Assembly (NCBI GenBank): GCA_946886565.1
Contig: CAMPIX010000003.1
Coordinates: 1 to 64,000 of the forward strand
Origin: an uncultured Altererythrobacter sp.
GTDB lineage: Bacteria; Pseudomonadota; Alphaproteobacteria; Sphingomonadales; Sphingomonadaceae
Direction: 5' to 3'
DNA length: 64,000 nucleotides
How positions within the stretch are numbered: position 1 is the stretch's first letter; each line of letters starts with the position of its first letter. The notes under the pieces are model-generated. The model was not told the DNA's origin and did not search any database. It saw only the letters and a program-made list of their open reading frames with translations. This document shows positions 52,635-60,035 of this stretch, piece by piece. Made by a program: the position numbers and the translations under genes.

Positions 52635-52841
52635 CTACTTAGCGCCGTCGCGTTCCATCCGCTTGCGCTCGAGCTTGCGCGCGCGGCGGACGGCGGCGGC
52701 CTTCTCGCGCGCGCGCTTCTCGCTCGGCTTCTCGTAGTGGCGGCGCAGCTTCATCTCGCGATACACGCCTTCGCGCTGCAGCTTCTTCTTGAGCGCGCGG
52801 AGAGCCTGGTCGACGTTGTTATCGCGAACGATGATCTGCAT
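52635..52841 (-). CDS. rpsU: 30S ribosomal protein S21
   Basis: Small basic 30S protein near the mRNA exit, 68 residues. It starts [20 protein letters not shown] and shows the family segment [20 protein letters not shown] with a very basic C-terminus. A GTGAGGTG-like ribosome site precedes the ATG at 52841. It is followed by the FKBP gene. Confidence 0.97.
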   Translation of the reverse strand: MQIIVRDNNVDQALRALKKKLQREGVYREMKLRRHYEKPSEKRAREKAAAVRRARKLERKRMERDGAK

Positions 52842-53045
52842 AAATTCAAACACCTCACAGCAATGGCGCAGAGCCCGCGATGCGCGGGGGATGCGCCTGA
52901 CCGAATCAACGAAAAGTGCGCCGAATCCGTTCCGGATCGGCCTCGAAACGCGGCGCACATAGCAAATCCGCGCGAATTGGCAAGCCGTCATAGACCGACG
53001 CGGCACGGGATGACGAACGCCTTCGCGCAGTCTAAGGGCCAGCGC

Positions 53046-53456
53046 ATGACGAGCGTATCACCCATGGCGGCCAGCCTATACGTCTTCGCCGGAGGCGGCG
53101 CGGGCGCCGTGCTGCGCTATCAGACCGGGCGGCTGCTGACCCATTTGCTTGGGCCGCAAGCGGTCACCGCCTTTCCGTGGGCGACGTTGAGCGTCAACGT
53201 GATCGGCAGTTGCGCGATGGGCCTGCTTGCGGGCTGGCTCGCGCGGCACGGCGGTGCCGGGAGCGAACAGTGGCGCCTGCTCGTGGGGATCGGCCTGCTC
53301 GGCGGGTTCACGACCTTTTCCGCCTTCAGCCTCGAGCTGATGCTGCTGATCGAGCGCGGCCAGCCCTGGCTCGCGGCAAGCTATGCGCTGGTCTCGGTCC
53401 TCGCCGGGCTGACCGCGCTCTATATCGGCCTGATCGCGATGAGGCTGGCGGCATGA
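53046..53456 (+). CDS. crcB: Fluoride ion channel FluC/CrcB
   Basis: Small dimeric fluoride exporter, 136 residues with four membrane spans. Motifs are [30 protein letters not shown] (pore Asn) and [17 protein letters not shown] (Phe-box). An ATG six codons later (53064) is an alternative. Its stop overlaps the pseudouridine synthase start in ATGA. No fluoride riboswitch was recognised upstream. Confidence 0.94.
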   Translation: MTSVSPMAASLYVFAGGGAGAVLRYQTGRLLTHLLGPQAVTAFPWATLSVNVIGSCAMGLLAGWLARHGGAGSEQWRLLVGIGLLGGFTTFSAFSLELMLLIERGQPWLAASYALVSVLAGLTALYIGLIAMRLAA

Positions 53457-54595
53457 CCAGCACCGAGCCCAGCAAGAGCGTCCGCCAGTTCACCGTCGCG
53501 CCCGACGACGACGGCGTGCGGCTCGACCGCTGGTTCAAGCGCCACCTGCCGCAGATCGGCTTCGCGACGATCTCCAAATGGGCGCGCACCGGGCAGGTGC
53601 GGGTCGACGGCGGGCGCGCCAAGCCCGAGGACCGGCTCGCGGCGGGCCAGGTGGTGCGCGTGCCGCCCGGCGGCGAGGCGCCACACCGCAAACCGCACGC
53701 CCGGCGGGAGCTGACCCCGGAGGAAATCGCGGAAGCCCGCGCGATGGTGATCGCCGAAACCAAGTCGGCGATCGTGCTCAACAAGCCGCCCGGCCTCGCG
53801 ACGCAGGGAGGCACGAAGACGCACAAGCACGTCGACGGGCTGCTCGACGCCTTCGCGCCGGGCGACGACGACCCGCGCCCGCGCCTCGTCCACCGGCTCG
53901 ACAAGGACACCAGCGGCGTGCTGCTGATCGCGCGCACCCCGGGCAGCGCCGCCTCGTTCTCGAAGCGCTTTGCGGGCCGCAGCGCGAAAAAGGTCTATTG
54001 GGCGCTCGTGGTCGGCGTACCCGAGGTGGCCGACGGCACGATCGACGCCGCGCTCGCCAAGCAACCGGGCACCGGCGGCGAGAAGATGCACGTCGACGAG
54101 GAGGGCGGCCAGCCGGCCAAGACCCGTTATCGCGTGGTCGACAAGGCGGGGAACAAGGCCGCCTGGGTCGAGCTCGAGCCGCTCACCGGCCGCACCCACC
54201 AGCTGCGCGTCCACATGGCGGCGATCGGACACCCTATCGTCGGCGACGGCAAGTATGGCGGGCAGGATGCGTTCCTCACCGGCAGCGTCAGCCGCAAGAT
54301 GCACCTCCACGCACGGCGGCTGATCATCGACGAGCCCGGCGGCGGCAAGATCGACGTCACCGCCGAACTGCCCGAGCATTTCGCGGCGAGCATGGAGCAG
54401 CTCGGGTTCGACCTGTCGCTCAGCGAGGCCGCGCCGCTGCGCAATTCGCCGCCCGAGCGCTCGCGCGCCGAAAAGAAGCAGGCCGCGCGCCAGCACGCCA
54501 AGCAATACCGCAAGTCCCGCAAGGGCGAGCGTCGGGCGCGCGGCGGAGCGGCGGCGGGCAAGCGACCGGGCAAAGGCCCGAGCAAGCGCAAGTGA
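53453..54595 (+). CDS. RluC/RluD-family 23S rRNA pseudouridine synthase
   Basis: RNA pseudouridine synthase, 380 residues, with an N-terminal S4 domain (about 16-75: VRLDRWFKRHLPQIGFATIS) and the catalytic domain with RLVHRLDKDTSGVLLIARTP, where the Asp after HRL is catalytic, and LEPLTGRTHQLRVHMAAIGH. The C-terminal 60 residues are strongly basic (Lys/Arg). Which of RluC or RluD is meant cannot be settled. It overlaps neighbours by 4 bases on both sides. Confidence 0.93.
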   Translation: MTSTEPSKSVRQFTVAPDDDGVRLDRWFKRHLPQIGFATISKWARTGQVRVDGGRAKPEDRLAAGQVVRVPPGGEAPHRKPHARRELTPEEIAEARAMVIAETKSAIVLNKPPGLATQGGTKTHKHVDGLLDAFAPGDDDPRPRLVHRLDKDTSGVLLIARTPGSAASFSKRFAGRSAKKVYWALVVGVPEVADGTIDAALAKQPGTGGEKMHVDEEGGQPAKTRYRVVDKAGNKAAWVELEPLTGRTHQLRVHMAAIGHPIVGDGKYGGQDAFLTGSVSRKMHLHARRLIIDEPGGGKIDVTAELPEHFAASMEQLGFDLSLSEAAPLRNSPPERSRAEKKQAARQHAKQYRKSRKGERRARGGAAAGKRPGKGPSKRK

Positions 54596-55245
54596 CCGTC
54601 CGCCTCGCCATATTCGATTGCGACGGCACGCTGGTCGACGGGCAGGCGGCCATCTGCAACTCGATGGAGACGGCGTTCGCCAGCGCCGGGCTGCCCGCCC
54701 CCGCCCGGCACGATGTCCGCCGCATCGTCGGGCTGAGCCTGCCGCAGGCGATCCGCATGCTCGCGCCCGAGGCCGAGGAGGCGCGCCATCGCCACGCGGT
54801 CGACGCCTACAAGGAAGCGTTCCGCGCCTGCCGCCTCGACGGCACGCTCGAGGAGCCGCTGTTCGAGGGCATCGCCGATGTGCTCGCGGGCCTGGCCGAG
54901 CGCGGCTGGACGCTCGGCGTCGCCACCGGCAAGTCCGACCGCGGGCTCGCGAGCTGCCTTGCCACGCACGGCCTCGCCGAACGCTTCGTCACGCTCCAGA
55001 CCGCCGACCGCCACCCCTCCAAGCCGCATCCTGCGATGCTCGAGGCGGCGCTGGTCGAGGCGGGCGCGCAGGCCGCCGATGCGGTGATGATCGGCGACAC
55101 GACGTTCGACATGGAGATGGCCCGCGCCGCCGGGGTGCGTGCGATCGGCGTCGGCTGGGGCTATCATTCAGCGCGCGAACTGCGCGAAGCGGGCGCCGAG
55201 CACGTCGCCCGAACCCCCGCCGAACTGGGAGAATTGCTGTCATGA
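54592..55245 (+). CDS. HAD-family hydrolase, phosphoglycolate phosphatase-like
   Basis: A 217-residue HAD-IA phosphatase. The nucleophile motif is IFDCDGTLVDGQ, motif II is GVATGKSDRG, motif III is SKPHPAMLEAAL and motif IV is VMIGDTTFDMEMARAAGVRA. It starts at a GTG within the stop region of the preceding gene (GTGA). The substrate is uncertain; phosphoglycolate or another small phosphate is likely. Confidence 0.92.
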   Translation: MTVRLAIFDCDGTLVDGQAAICNSMETAFASAGLPAPARHDVRRIVGLSLPQAIRMLAPEAEEARHRHAVDAYKEAFRACRLDGTLEEPLFEGIADVLAGLAERGWTLGVATGKSDRGLASCLATHGLAERFVTLQTADRHPSKPHPAMLEAALVEAGAQAADAVMIGDTTFDMEMARAAGVRAIGVGWGYHSARELREAGAEHVARTPAELGELLS

Positions 55246-55448
55246 CCGAACCCGCGATGGGCCGCCATTTCTCGATCTTCGCCGTGCGCTTCACCGGCGT
55301 GCTGATGATCATGCTCGGCATCCTGATGGTGCGCGGGGTAATCGTGACCGCCGAGGGTGTCGGCTATGTGCTGATCGCGATCGGGCTGGTCGAATTCTTC
55401 CTGCTGCCGATGTTCCTGATGCGCCGCTGGCGCAGCCCGAAGGAATGA
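55242..55448 (+). CDS. Small membrane protein, hypothetical
   Basis: A 68-residue protein with two hydrophobic segments (FAVRFTGVLMIMLGILMVRG and VGYVLIAIGLVEFFLLPMFL) and a basic C-terminus RRWRSPKE. It overlaps the phosphatase stop and the atp12 start (ATGA on both sides), so it is translated as part of this operon. It lies immediately upstream of an F1-ATPase assembly factor gene; a link is possible but unproven. Confidence 0.8.
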   Translation: MTEPAMGRHFSIFAVRFTGVLMIMLGILMVRGVIVTAEGVGYVLIAIGLVEFFLLPMFLMRRWRSPKE

Positions 55449-56137
55449 AGCGCTTCTACCGCGAAGCCGCGGTCGAGCAGGTCGAGGGCGGCTGGCGCGT
55501 CGCCCTCGACGGGCGCGCAGTCAAGACCGCACAGGGCGCGCCGCAGATCGTGCCGACCTGCGCGCTCGCCGAGGCGCTTGCGGCCGAATGGGCGAATCAG
55601 GGAGAGACGATCGACCCCGCCGCGTTCGTGATGCGCGACATGGCAGACTACGCGATCGACATGGTGCGCGCCGACCGCGACGATGCGGTCGCCCGCCTGC
55701 TCGCCTTCGCCGAGACCGACACGCTCTGCTACCGCGCCGACCCCGACGAGCCGCTCTACCGCCGCCAGCGCGACCTGTGGGAGCCGCTGGTGACCGCGAT
55801 GGAGGCGCGCGAGGGCATCCGCGTCGAGCGCGTCAGCGGCGTGATCCACCGCAAGCAACCGCCCGAGAGCCTCGCGAAGCTGCGCGAACGCCTCGAGAGC
55901 CTCGACGCCTTCACCCTCGCTGCGCTTCAGACGATGGCCTCGCTCACCGCCTCGCTGTGCGTCGCGCTGGCCGCCCTGGATCACGGTGCCGATCCCGCCG
56001 CGCTATGGGCGACCGCGAACCTCGAGGAAGAATGGCAGGCCGAGCTCTGGGGCCGCGACGCCGAAGCCGAGGCGCGCAGCGAAGCGCGTGGGCAAGAGTT
56101 TGCCCGCGCGCTCGAGTTTGCGCGTCTGGCGCGATAG
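55445..56137 (+). CDS. ATP12-family F1 ATP synthase assembly chaperone
   Basis: A 230-residue chaperone that in mitochondria binds the F1 alpha subunit before assembly; alphaproteobacteria carry homologues. Family landmarks are MKRFYREAAVEQVEGGWRVA, VALDGRAVKTAQGAPQIVPT, ALAAEWANQGETIDPAAFVM and the C-terminal LEEEWQAELWGRDAEAEARS. It ends the fluC operon and is followed by the family C repeat. Confidence 0.92.
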   Translation: MKRFYREAAVEQVEGGWRVALDGRAVKTAQGAPQIVPTCALAEALAAEWANQGETIDPAAFVMRDMADYAIDMVRADRDDAVARLLAFAETDTLCYRADPDEPLYRRQRDLWEPLVTAMEAREGIRVERVSGVIHRKQPPESLAKLRERLESLDAFTLAALQTMASLTASLCVALAALDHGADPAALWATANLEEEWQAELWGRDAEAEARSEARGQEFARALEFARLAR

Positions 56138-56177
56138 GATCAATCAGCGTTCGCGTGCAGCACGAAGGAAGTTCGGC

Positions 56178-56323
56178 TCACACGAAGACACTAAGGCACG
56201 AAGATGGTCGGCCCGCGGCGAAGACGCGCCTACCAGATTCGTCGCCCAATGGATCGACAACAGATTTGGTGGTGCGCCTGCGGCGCGCAAACGACATCTT
56301 CGTGCCTTAGTGTCTTCGTGTGA
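56178..56323. repeat. Palindromic repeat, family C, with perfect 28-bp arms
   Basis: The arms at 56178-56205 and 56296-56323 are exact complements over 28 bases and contain CACGAAGACACTAAGGCACG. The 90-base middle holds weaker internal inverted segments (GCGCCTACCAGATT against AGATTTGGTGGTGCGC). It lies between the convergent ends of atp12 and the Mla lipoprotein gene. A bidirectional terminator or structured repeat is plausible. Confidence 0.9.
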
Positions 56324-56380
56324 ATCTCTTTTACTTTGAAAGCGGCCGTTGGCAGTCGTCGGGCGGCCCGTCGCCTTGCT

Positions 56381-56968
56381 CTAGCGCACCCACTCCGCGA
56401 CCTGGCCGGCGACGTCGTTCGCGGCCTGGTTGAGTGCGGGGCCGACCGAGGCGACATCGGGCGCCACGCCAGGGATCACGCTTTCGAACCGGCGCGTCAC
56501 GATCCCGCCGCCCGCGGTGTCGCGGATCGCGTCGAAGCGCACCACCACCGAGGAGCTCGGCGCGTGGTAGCCGAAATCGCGCAGCACGCCGCGCAGCTGG
56601 GTCTCGGGGGTGAGCGTCGGATCGTCCGAATCGATCACCACCCGGCCGGTACGCGTGCGGATCGTCTCGGCGAGCAGCCCGCGGAACAACCGCGCGGGCT
56701 TGTCGACCCACACCGCGTTCTGGAGATAGGCGATGTTCGCCTCGTCGACCTGCACCGGCACGCGCACCACGTCGAGCCGCGCGGGGGCATCGGGCACGAG
56801 GATCGCGAGCGCGCCCTCCGCGCTGCCGCTCGCGCCCGAGCCCGCGGGCGCCTCGGCGGTGGGCGTCAGCGTCAGCAGGCTTTCGGGCGGTTCGGCGCCG
56901 AAGCTGATGCAGCCGGCGAGCGCGGCAAGCGCCGCCAGCGCCGGAAATGTCCTGACAATCGCGCGCAT
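56381..56968 (-). CDS. ABC-type transport auxiliary lipoprotein (PqiC/MlaD-partner type)
   Basis: A 195-residue lipoprotein with lipobox LAALAGC. It has the pattern of the ABC-transport auxiliary family (PqiC-like): LAILVPDAPARLDVVRVPVQ and NAVWVDKPARLFRGLLAETI. It is the last gene of the Mla operon, 26 bases after mlaD, and probably links the transporter to the outer membrane. Confidence 0.86.
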   Translation of the reverse strand: MRAIVRTFPALAALAALAGCISFGAEPPESLLTLTPTAEAPAGSGASGSAEGALAILVPDAPARLDVVRVPVQVDEANIAYLQNAVWVDKPARLFRGLLAETIRTRTGRVVIDSDDPTLTPETQLRGVLRDFGYHAPSSSVVVRFDAIRDTAGGGIVTRRFESVIPGVAPDVASVGPALNQAANDVAGQVAEWVR

Positions 56969-56994
56969 CGCGTTCCCCTGTGGTCTGGTGCCGC

Positions 56995-57954
56995 TCACGG
57001 CTCGTAGTCCGGCAGCTTCTGGCCGCCGAGCAACGAGCCTGCGCCTTGCGTTTCGATCTGCTCGGTCACGCTGCGCAGCGCCTTGCTGGTCGCGCGCAGA
57101 TCCTGGATCGCGGCCTCGGCTGCGGGCAAGGTGCTTTCGCTGAGCTGGCGCGCGGCGGGCTGCGCTTCCTCGAGCGTGGCGGTGAGCGCGTCGGCGGCCG
57201 CATCGGCCGATTGCAGCGTGGCGCGCATCTGCGTCGCGAGCGACTGCCCTTCCTGGTTCAGCAGCTCGTCGGTCGAGCCCATGACTTTCTCGAACGCGTC
57301 GAGCGCCTCGCTCGATTCGCGCAGCGTTACCTGCAGCTCGGCCATCGTGGCGCGAATCTGCGGCGCGGTTTCGGCGAGAACGGCGGTCATCTGATTGGTG
57401 TTGCGCAGGATGCCCGCGATCTCGCCCTGGTTCTCGTCCGACAGCAGCATCGTCAGGCGTTCGGTCAGCGTCGCCAGCCGCTCGAGCAGCAGCGGCGCGT
57501 TGGCGAGCAATTCGCCGAGACCGCCGGGCTTGGTCGGGATCACCGGCACGCCTTCGGGGCACGCGGTATTGCCCGGCCCTTCCTCGCAGGTGATCTTGGG
57601 CGCATCGCGCCGCGCGCCGTCGAGCAGGATCGTCGAGACCCCGGTGAACGATCCCTGGATCGTCGCGGTGGTGCCGACGCGGATCGGCACTTCCTCGCGC
57701 ACCTTGATCCGCACGCGTACGAACTGAGGGTCGGTCTCCCACAGTGCGATGTCGCTCACCTGCCCCACCGGGACGCCGGCGAAGGACACCTGCGAACCGT
57801 TGGCGAGCCCGGCGACCGATTGCTTGAAGAAAATGTCGAATTCGTCCTGCGTGCCCTGCCCCAGCCGCGCGAGCCAGACGAAGAACAGCGCCAGCCCGGC
57901 CAGCAGCACCAGGGTGACCGCCCCGACCCAGACATGATTTGCACGCGTTTCCAT
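56995..57954 (-). CDS. mlaD: MCE-domain substrate-binding protein MlaD
   Basis: Membrane-anchored MCE protein that carries phospholipids between membranes, 319 residues. It has an N-terminal span (VWVGAVTLVLLAGLALFFVW), the MCE domain (about 40-120: SVAGLANGSQVSFAGVPVGQ, VPIRVGTTATIQGSFTGVST) and a long helical C-terminal region (about 160-300) that could form an extended hexameric barrel. It follows mlaF after 10 bases. Confidence 0.93.
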   Translation of the reverse strand: METRANHVWVGAVTLVLLAGLALFFVWLARLGQGTQDEFDIFFKQSVAGLANGSQVSFAGVPVGQVSDIALWETDPQFVRVRIKVREEVPIRVGTTATIQGSFTGVSTILLDGARRDAPKITCEEGPGNTACPEGVPVIPTKPGGLGELLANAPLLLERLATLTERLTMLLSDENQGEIAGILRNTNQMTAVLAETAPQIRATMAELQVTLRESSEALDAFEKVMGSTDELLNQEGQSLATQMRATLQSADAAADALTATLEEAQPAARQLSESTLPAAEAAIQDLRATSKALRSVTEQIETQGAGSLLGGQKLPDYEP

Positions 57955-57964
57955 TCGCTTGCCC

Positions 57965-58831
57965 CTATGCCTCGCCTTGCGAGGCGTTGTCCATCGTTTC
58001 GGCGCGTTTCTTGCTCGCCTGGGCGGCGCGGCCGCGCGGACCGTTGAAATATTCCTCGATCCACGGGTGGTCGGTTTCGAGCAGTTCGGGGATCGTACCG
58101 ACCGCGATCACCTTCTTGTCCGCCAGCACCGCCACGCGGTCGCAAATCTCGTAGAGCGTGTCGAGATCGTGGGTGATCAGGAACACGGTGAGGCCGAGCG
58201 TCTGCTTGAGCTCGCGGGTCAGCCGGTCGAACGCCGCCGCGCCGATCGGGTCCAGCCCCGCGGTCGGTTCGTCGAGGAACAGGATCTCCGGATCGAGCGC
58301 CAGCGCGCGGGCGAGGCCGGCGCGCTTCTTCATCCCCCCCGACAGCTCGGCCGGATACTTGCTCACCGCCTCTTCGGGCAGGCCCGAGAGCATGACCTTG
58401 TAGCGCGCGATCTCGTGCATCAGCTTCGAATCGATCTCGGGATAGAACTGCTTGAGCGGCACTTCCACGTTCTCGCCCACTGTCAGCGTCGAGAACAGCG
58501 CCCCGCCCTGGAACAGCACGCCCCAGCGGTTGCGCACGCCGAGATTCTCGTCGGGCTCCGCGCCCGTCATCGAACGGCCGAACACCTCGACCTCGCCCTC
58601 GTCGGGGACCTGTAGCCCGATGATCGAGCGCATCAGCACCGATTTGCCGGTGCCCGAGCCGCCAACCACACCGAGGATCTCGCCGCGGTTCACCGTCAGC
58701 GACAGATCCTCGTGCACCGTCTGGTCGCCGAAACGGTTGACCAGACCGCGCACCACCACCGGGTGCTCGCCCCGGAACCGTTCGTAACGGCCGAGGCCCT
58801 TCTTCTCGAGTTCTTCGTCTTCGCTGATCAT
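57965..58831 (-). CDS. mlaF: Phospholipid ABC transporter ATP-binding protein MlaF
   Basis: ATPase of the Mla lipid transporter, 288 residues. Walker A is VVGGSGTGKSVLMRSIIGL, the signature is LSGGMKKRAGLARALAL, Walker B is PEILFLDEPTAGLDPIG and the switch is FLITHDLD. Its start ATG overlaps the mlaE stop in ATGA. The C-terminal extension after the ATPase core (HPWIEEYFNGPRGRAAQASK) is charged. Confidence 0.95.
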   Translation of the reverse strand: MISEDEELEKKGLGRYERFRGEHPVVVRGLVNRFGDQTVHEDLSLTVNRGEILGVVGGSGTGKSVLMRSIIGLQVPDEGEVEVFGRSMTGAEPDENLGVRNRWGVLFQGGALFSTLTVGENVEVPLKQFYPEIDSKLMHEIARYKVMLSGLPEEAVSKYPAELSGGMKKRAGLARALALDPEILFLDEPTAGLDPIGAAAFDRLTRELKQTLGLTVFLITHDLDTLYEICDRVAVLADKKVIAVGTIPELLETDHPWIEEYFNGPRGRAAQASKKRAETMDNASQGEA

Positions 58832-59940
58832 GCCCAGCCGATCTTGGTGAAAAACACGGCAAAGAAGGCGTCGAGCACGATCACCATGAAGATCGCCTGG
58901 ACCACCGCCTTGGTCGTCTTCAGGCCCACCTCCTCCGAATTCCCTTCCACCCGCATGCCCTGATAGCAGCCCGTCAGCGCCACGATCAGCCCGAAGACCG
59001 GCGCCTTGGCCATGCCGACGTAGAAATCGTAGAGCGGCACCACTTCCTGCACGCGGGTGAGGAAGGTCAGGAATGGAATGCCGAGCATCAGGTCGCCGAT
59101 CACCGCGCCGCCGATGATCGCCACGCACGAGGCGAAGAAGCCGAGCAGCGGCATCATCAGTACCGCGGCCAGGATGCGCGGGATCACCAGCGCTTCGATC
59201 GGGGAAATGCCGATCGTGCGCATCGCGTCGACTTCCTCGGTCAGCTTCATCGTGCCGAGCTGCGCGGCAAAGGCGCTGCCGGAACGGCCGGCGACCATGA
59301 TCGCTGTCATCAGCACCCCCAGTTCGCGCAGCGTGATCCGGCCCACGAGGTTGATCGTCAGCGTCTCGGCCCCGAACTGCGCGAGCTGCACGGCGCCCTG
59401 CTGCGCTATGACGATGCCGATCAGGAAGCTCATCAGCCCGATGATCGGCAGCGAGGAGACGCCGACCAGCTCCATCTGCCGCACCAGCGCCTTGCCGCGA
59501 AAGCGCGTGGGGTGGCGGATCAGGCTCAAGCTCGCGAGCAGAATCTGCCCGAGGAAGCCGACCATGCCGACCACGCCCTGGCCGAATTCGTGAACCAGTT
59601 CGCCCATCCGCTGGGGCACGCGTTCCCACACCGGCAGGCGCGGCGGGCGGATTTCCGCGCCTTCGTCTGCGACCTGGACCGCCTTGAGCAATCGCTGCGC
59701 GCGCTCGTTCGCGCCGACGATTTCCGCATGATGTTTCGTGGCGAGGCTGCACGCGACCCACGCCCCGACGGTGTCGATCTCGCTTACCTGCGACAGATCG
59801 ATCTCTCCGAGCTCGCCTTCGAGCGAGCGCAGATCCTCGTCCACCGCGCCGATGGTCGAAACGAGGTAAGGCCCTGAAAGGACTAGCCGCGATCCCCCCG
59901 CGTCGCTGTCCTCGAGCTCGTAGAGCGCCCCTTCCTTCAT
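58828..59940 (-). CDS. mlaE: MlaE permease with N-terminal STAS domain
   Basis: Inner-membrane permease of the Mla system, 370 residues. The N-terminal 110 residues form a STAS-like domain ([20 protein letters not shown]), which in E. coli is the separate protein MlaB; here it is fused. The permease part shows the family motifs [40 protein letters not shown] and [20 protein letters not shown]. It is the first gene of the operon, divergent from valS. Confidence 0.94.
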   Translation of the reverse strand: MKEGALYELEDSDAGGSRLVLSGPYLVSTIGAVDEDLRSLEGELGEIDLSQVSEIDTVGAWVACSLATKHHAEIVGANERAQRLLKAVQVADEGAEIRPPRLPVWERVPQRMGELVHEFGQGVVGMVGFLGQILLASLSLIRHPTRFRGKALVRQMELVGVSSLPIIGLMSFLIGIVIAQQGAVQLAQFGAETLTINLVGRITLRELGVLMTAIMVAGRSGSAFAAQLGTMKLTEEVDAMRTIGISPIEALVIPRILAAVLMMPLLGFFASCVAIIGGAVIGDLMLGIPFLTFLTRVQEVVPLYDFYVGMAKAPVFGLIVALTGCYQGMRVEGNSEEVGLKTTKAVVQAIFMVIVLDAFFAVFFTKIGWA

Positions 59941-60035
59941 CGCGCCGACCTATGCGGCGAAACCCGGCGCACTACAAGGGCGCAATCAGTGGCGTGTTGC
60001 ACCGCAGCGCACCCGCTGGCAAAGGCCTGAGCCCT

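Noticed and set aside
52842..53045. Possible fluoride riboswitch before crcB
   Set aside because: The conserved GGNGAUGG and CUGAUGG-type elements of the fluoride riboswitch were not found in the spacer.
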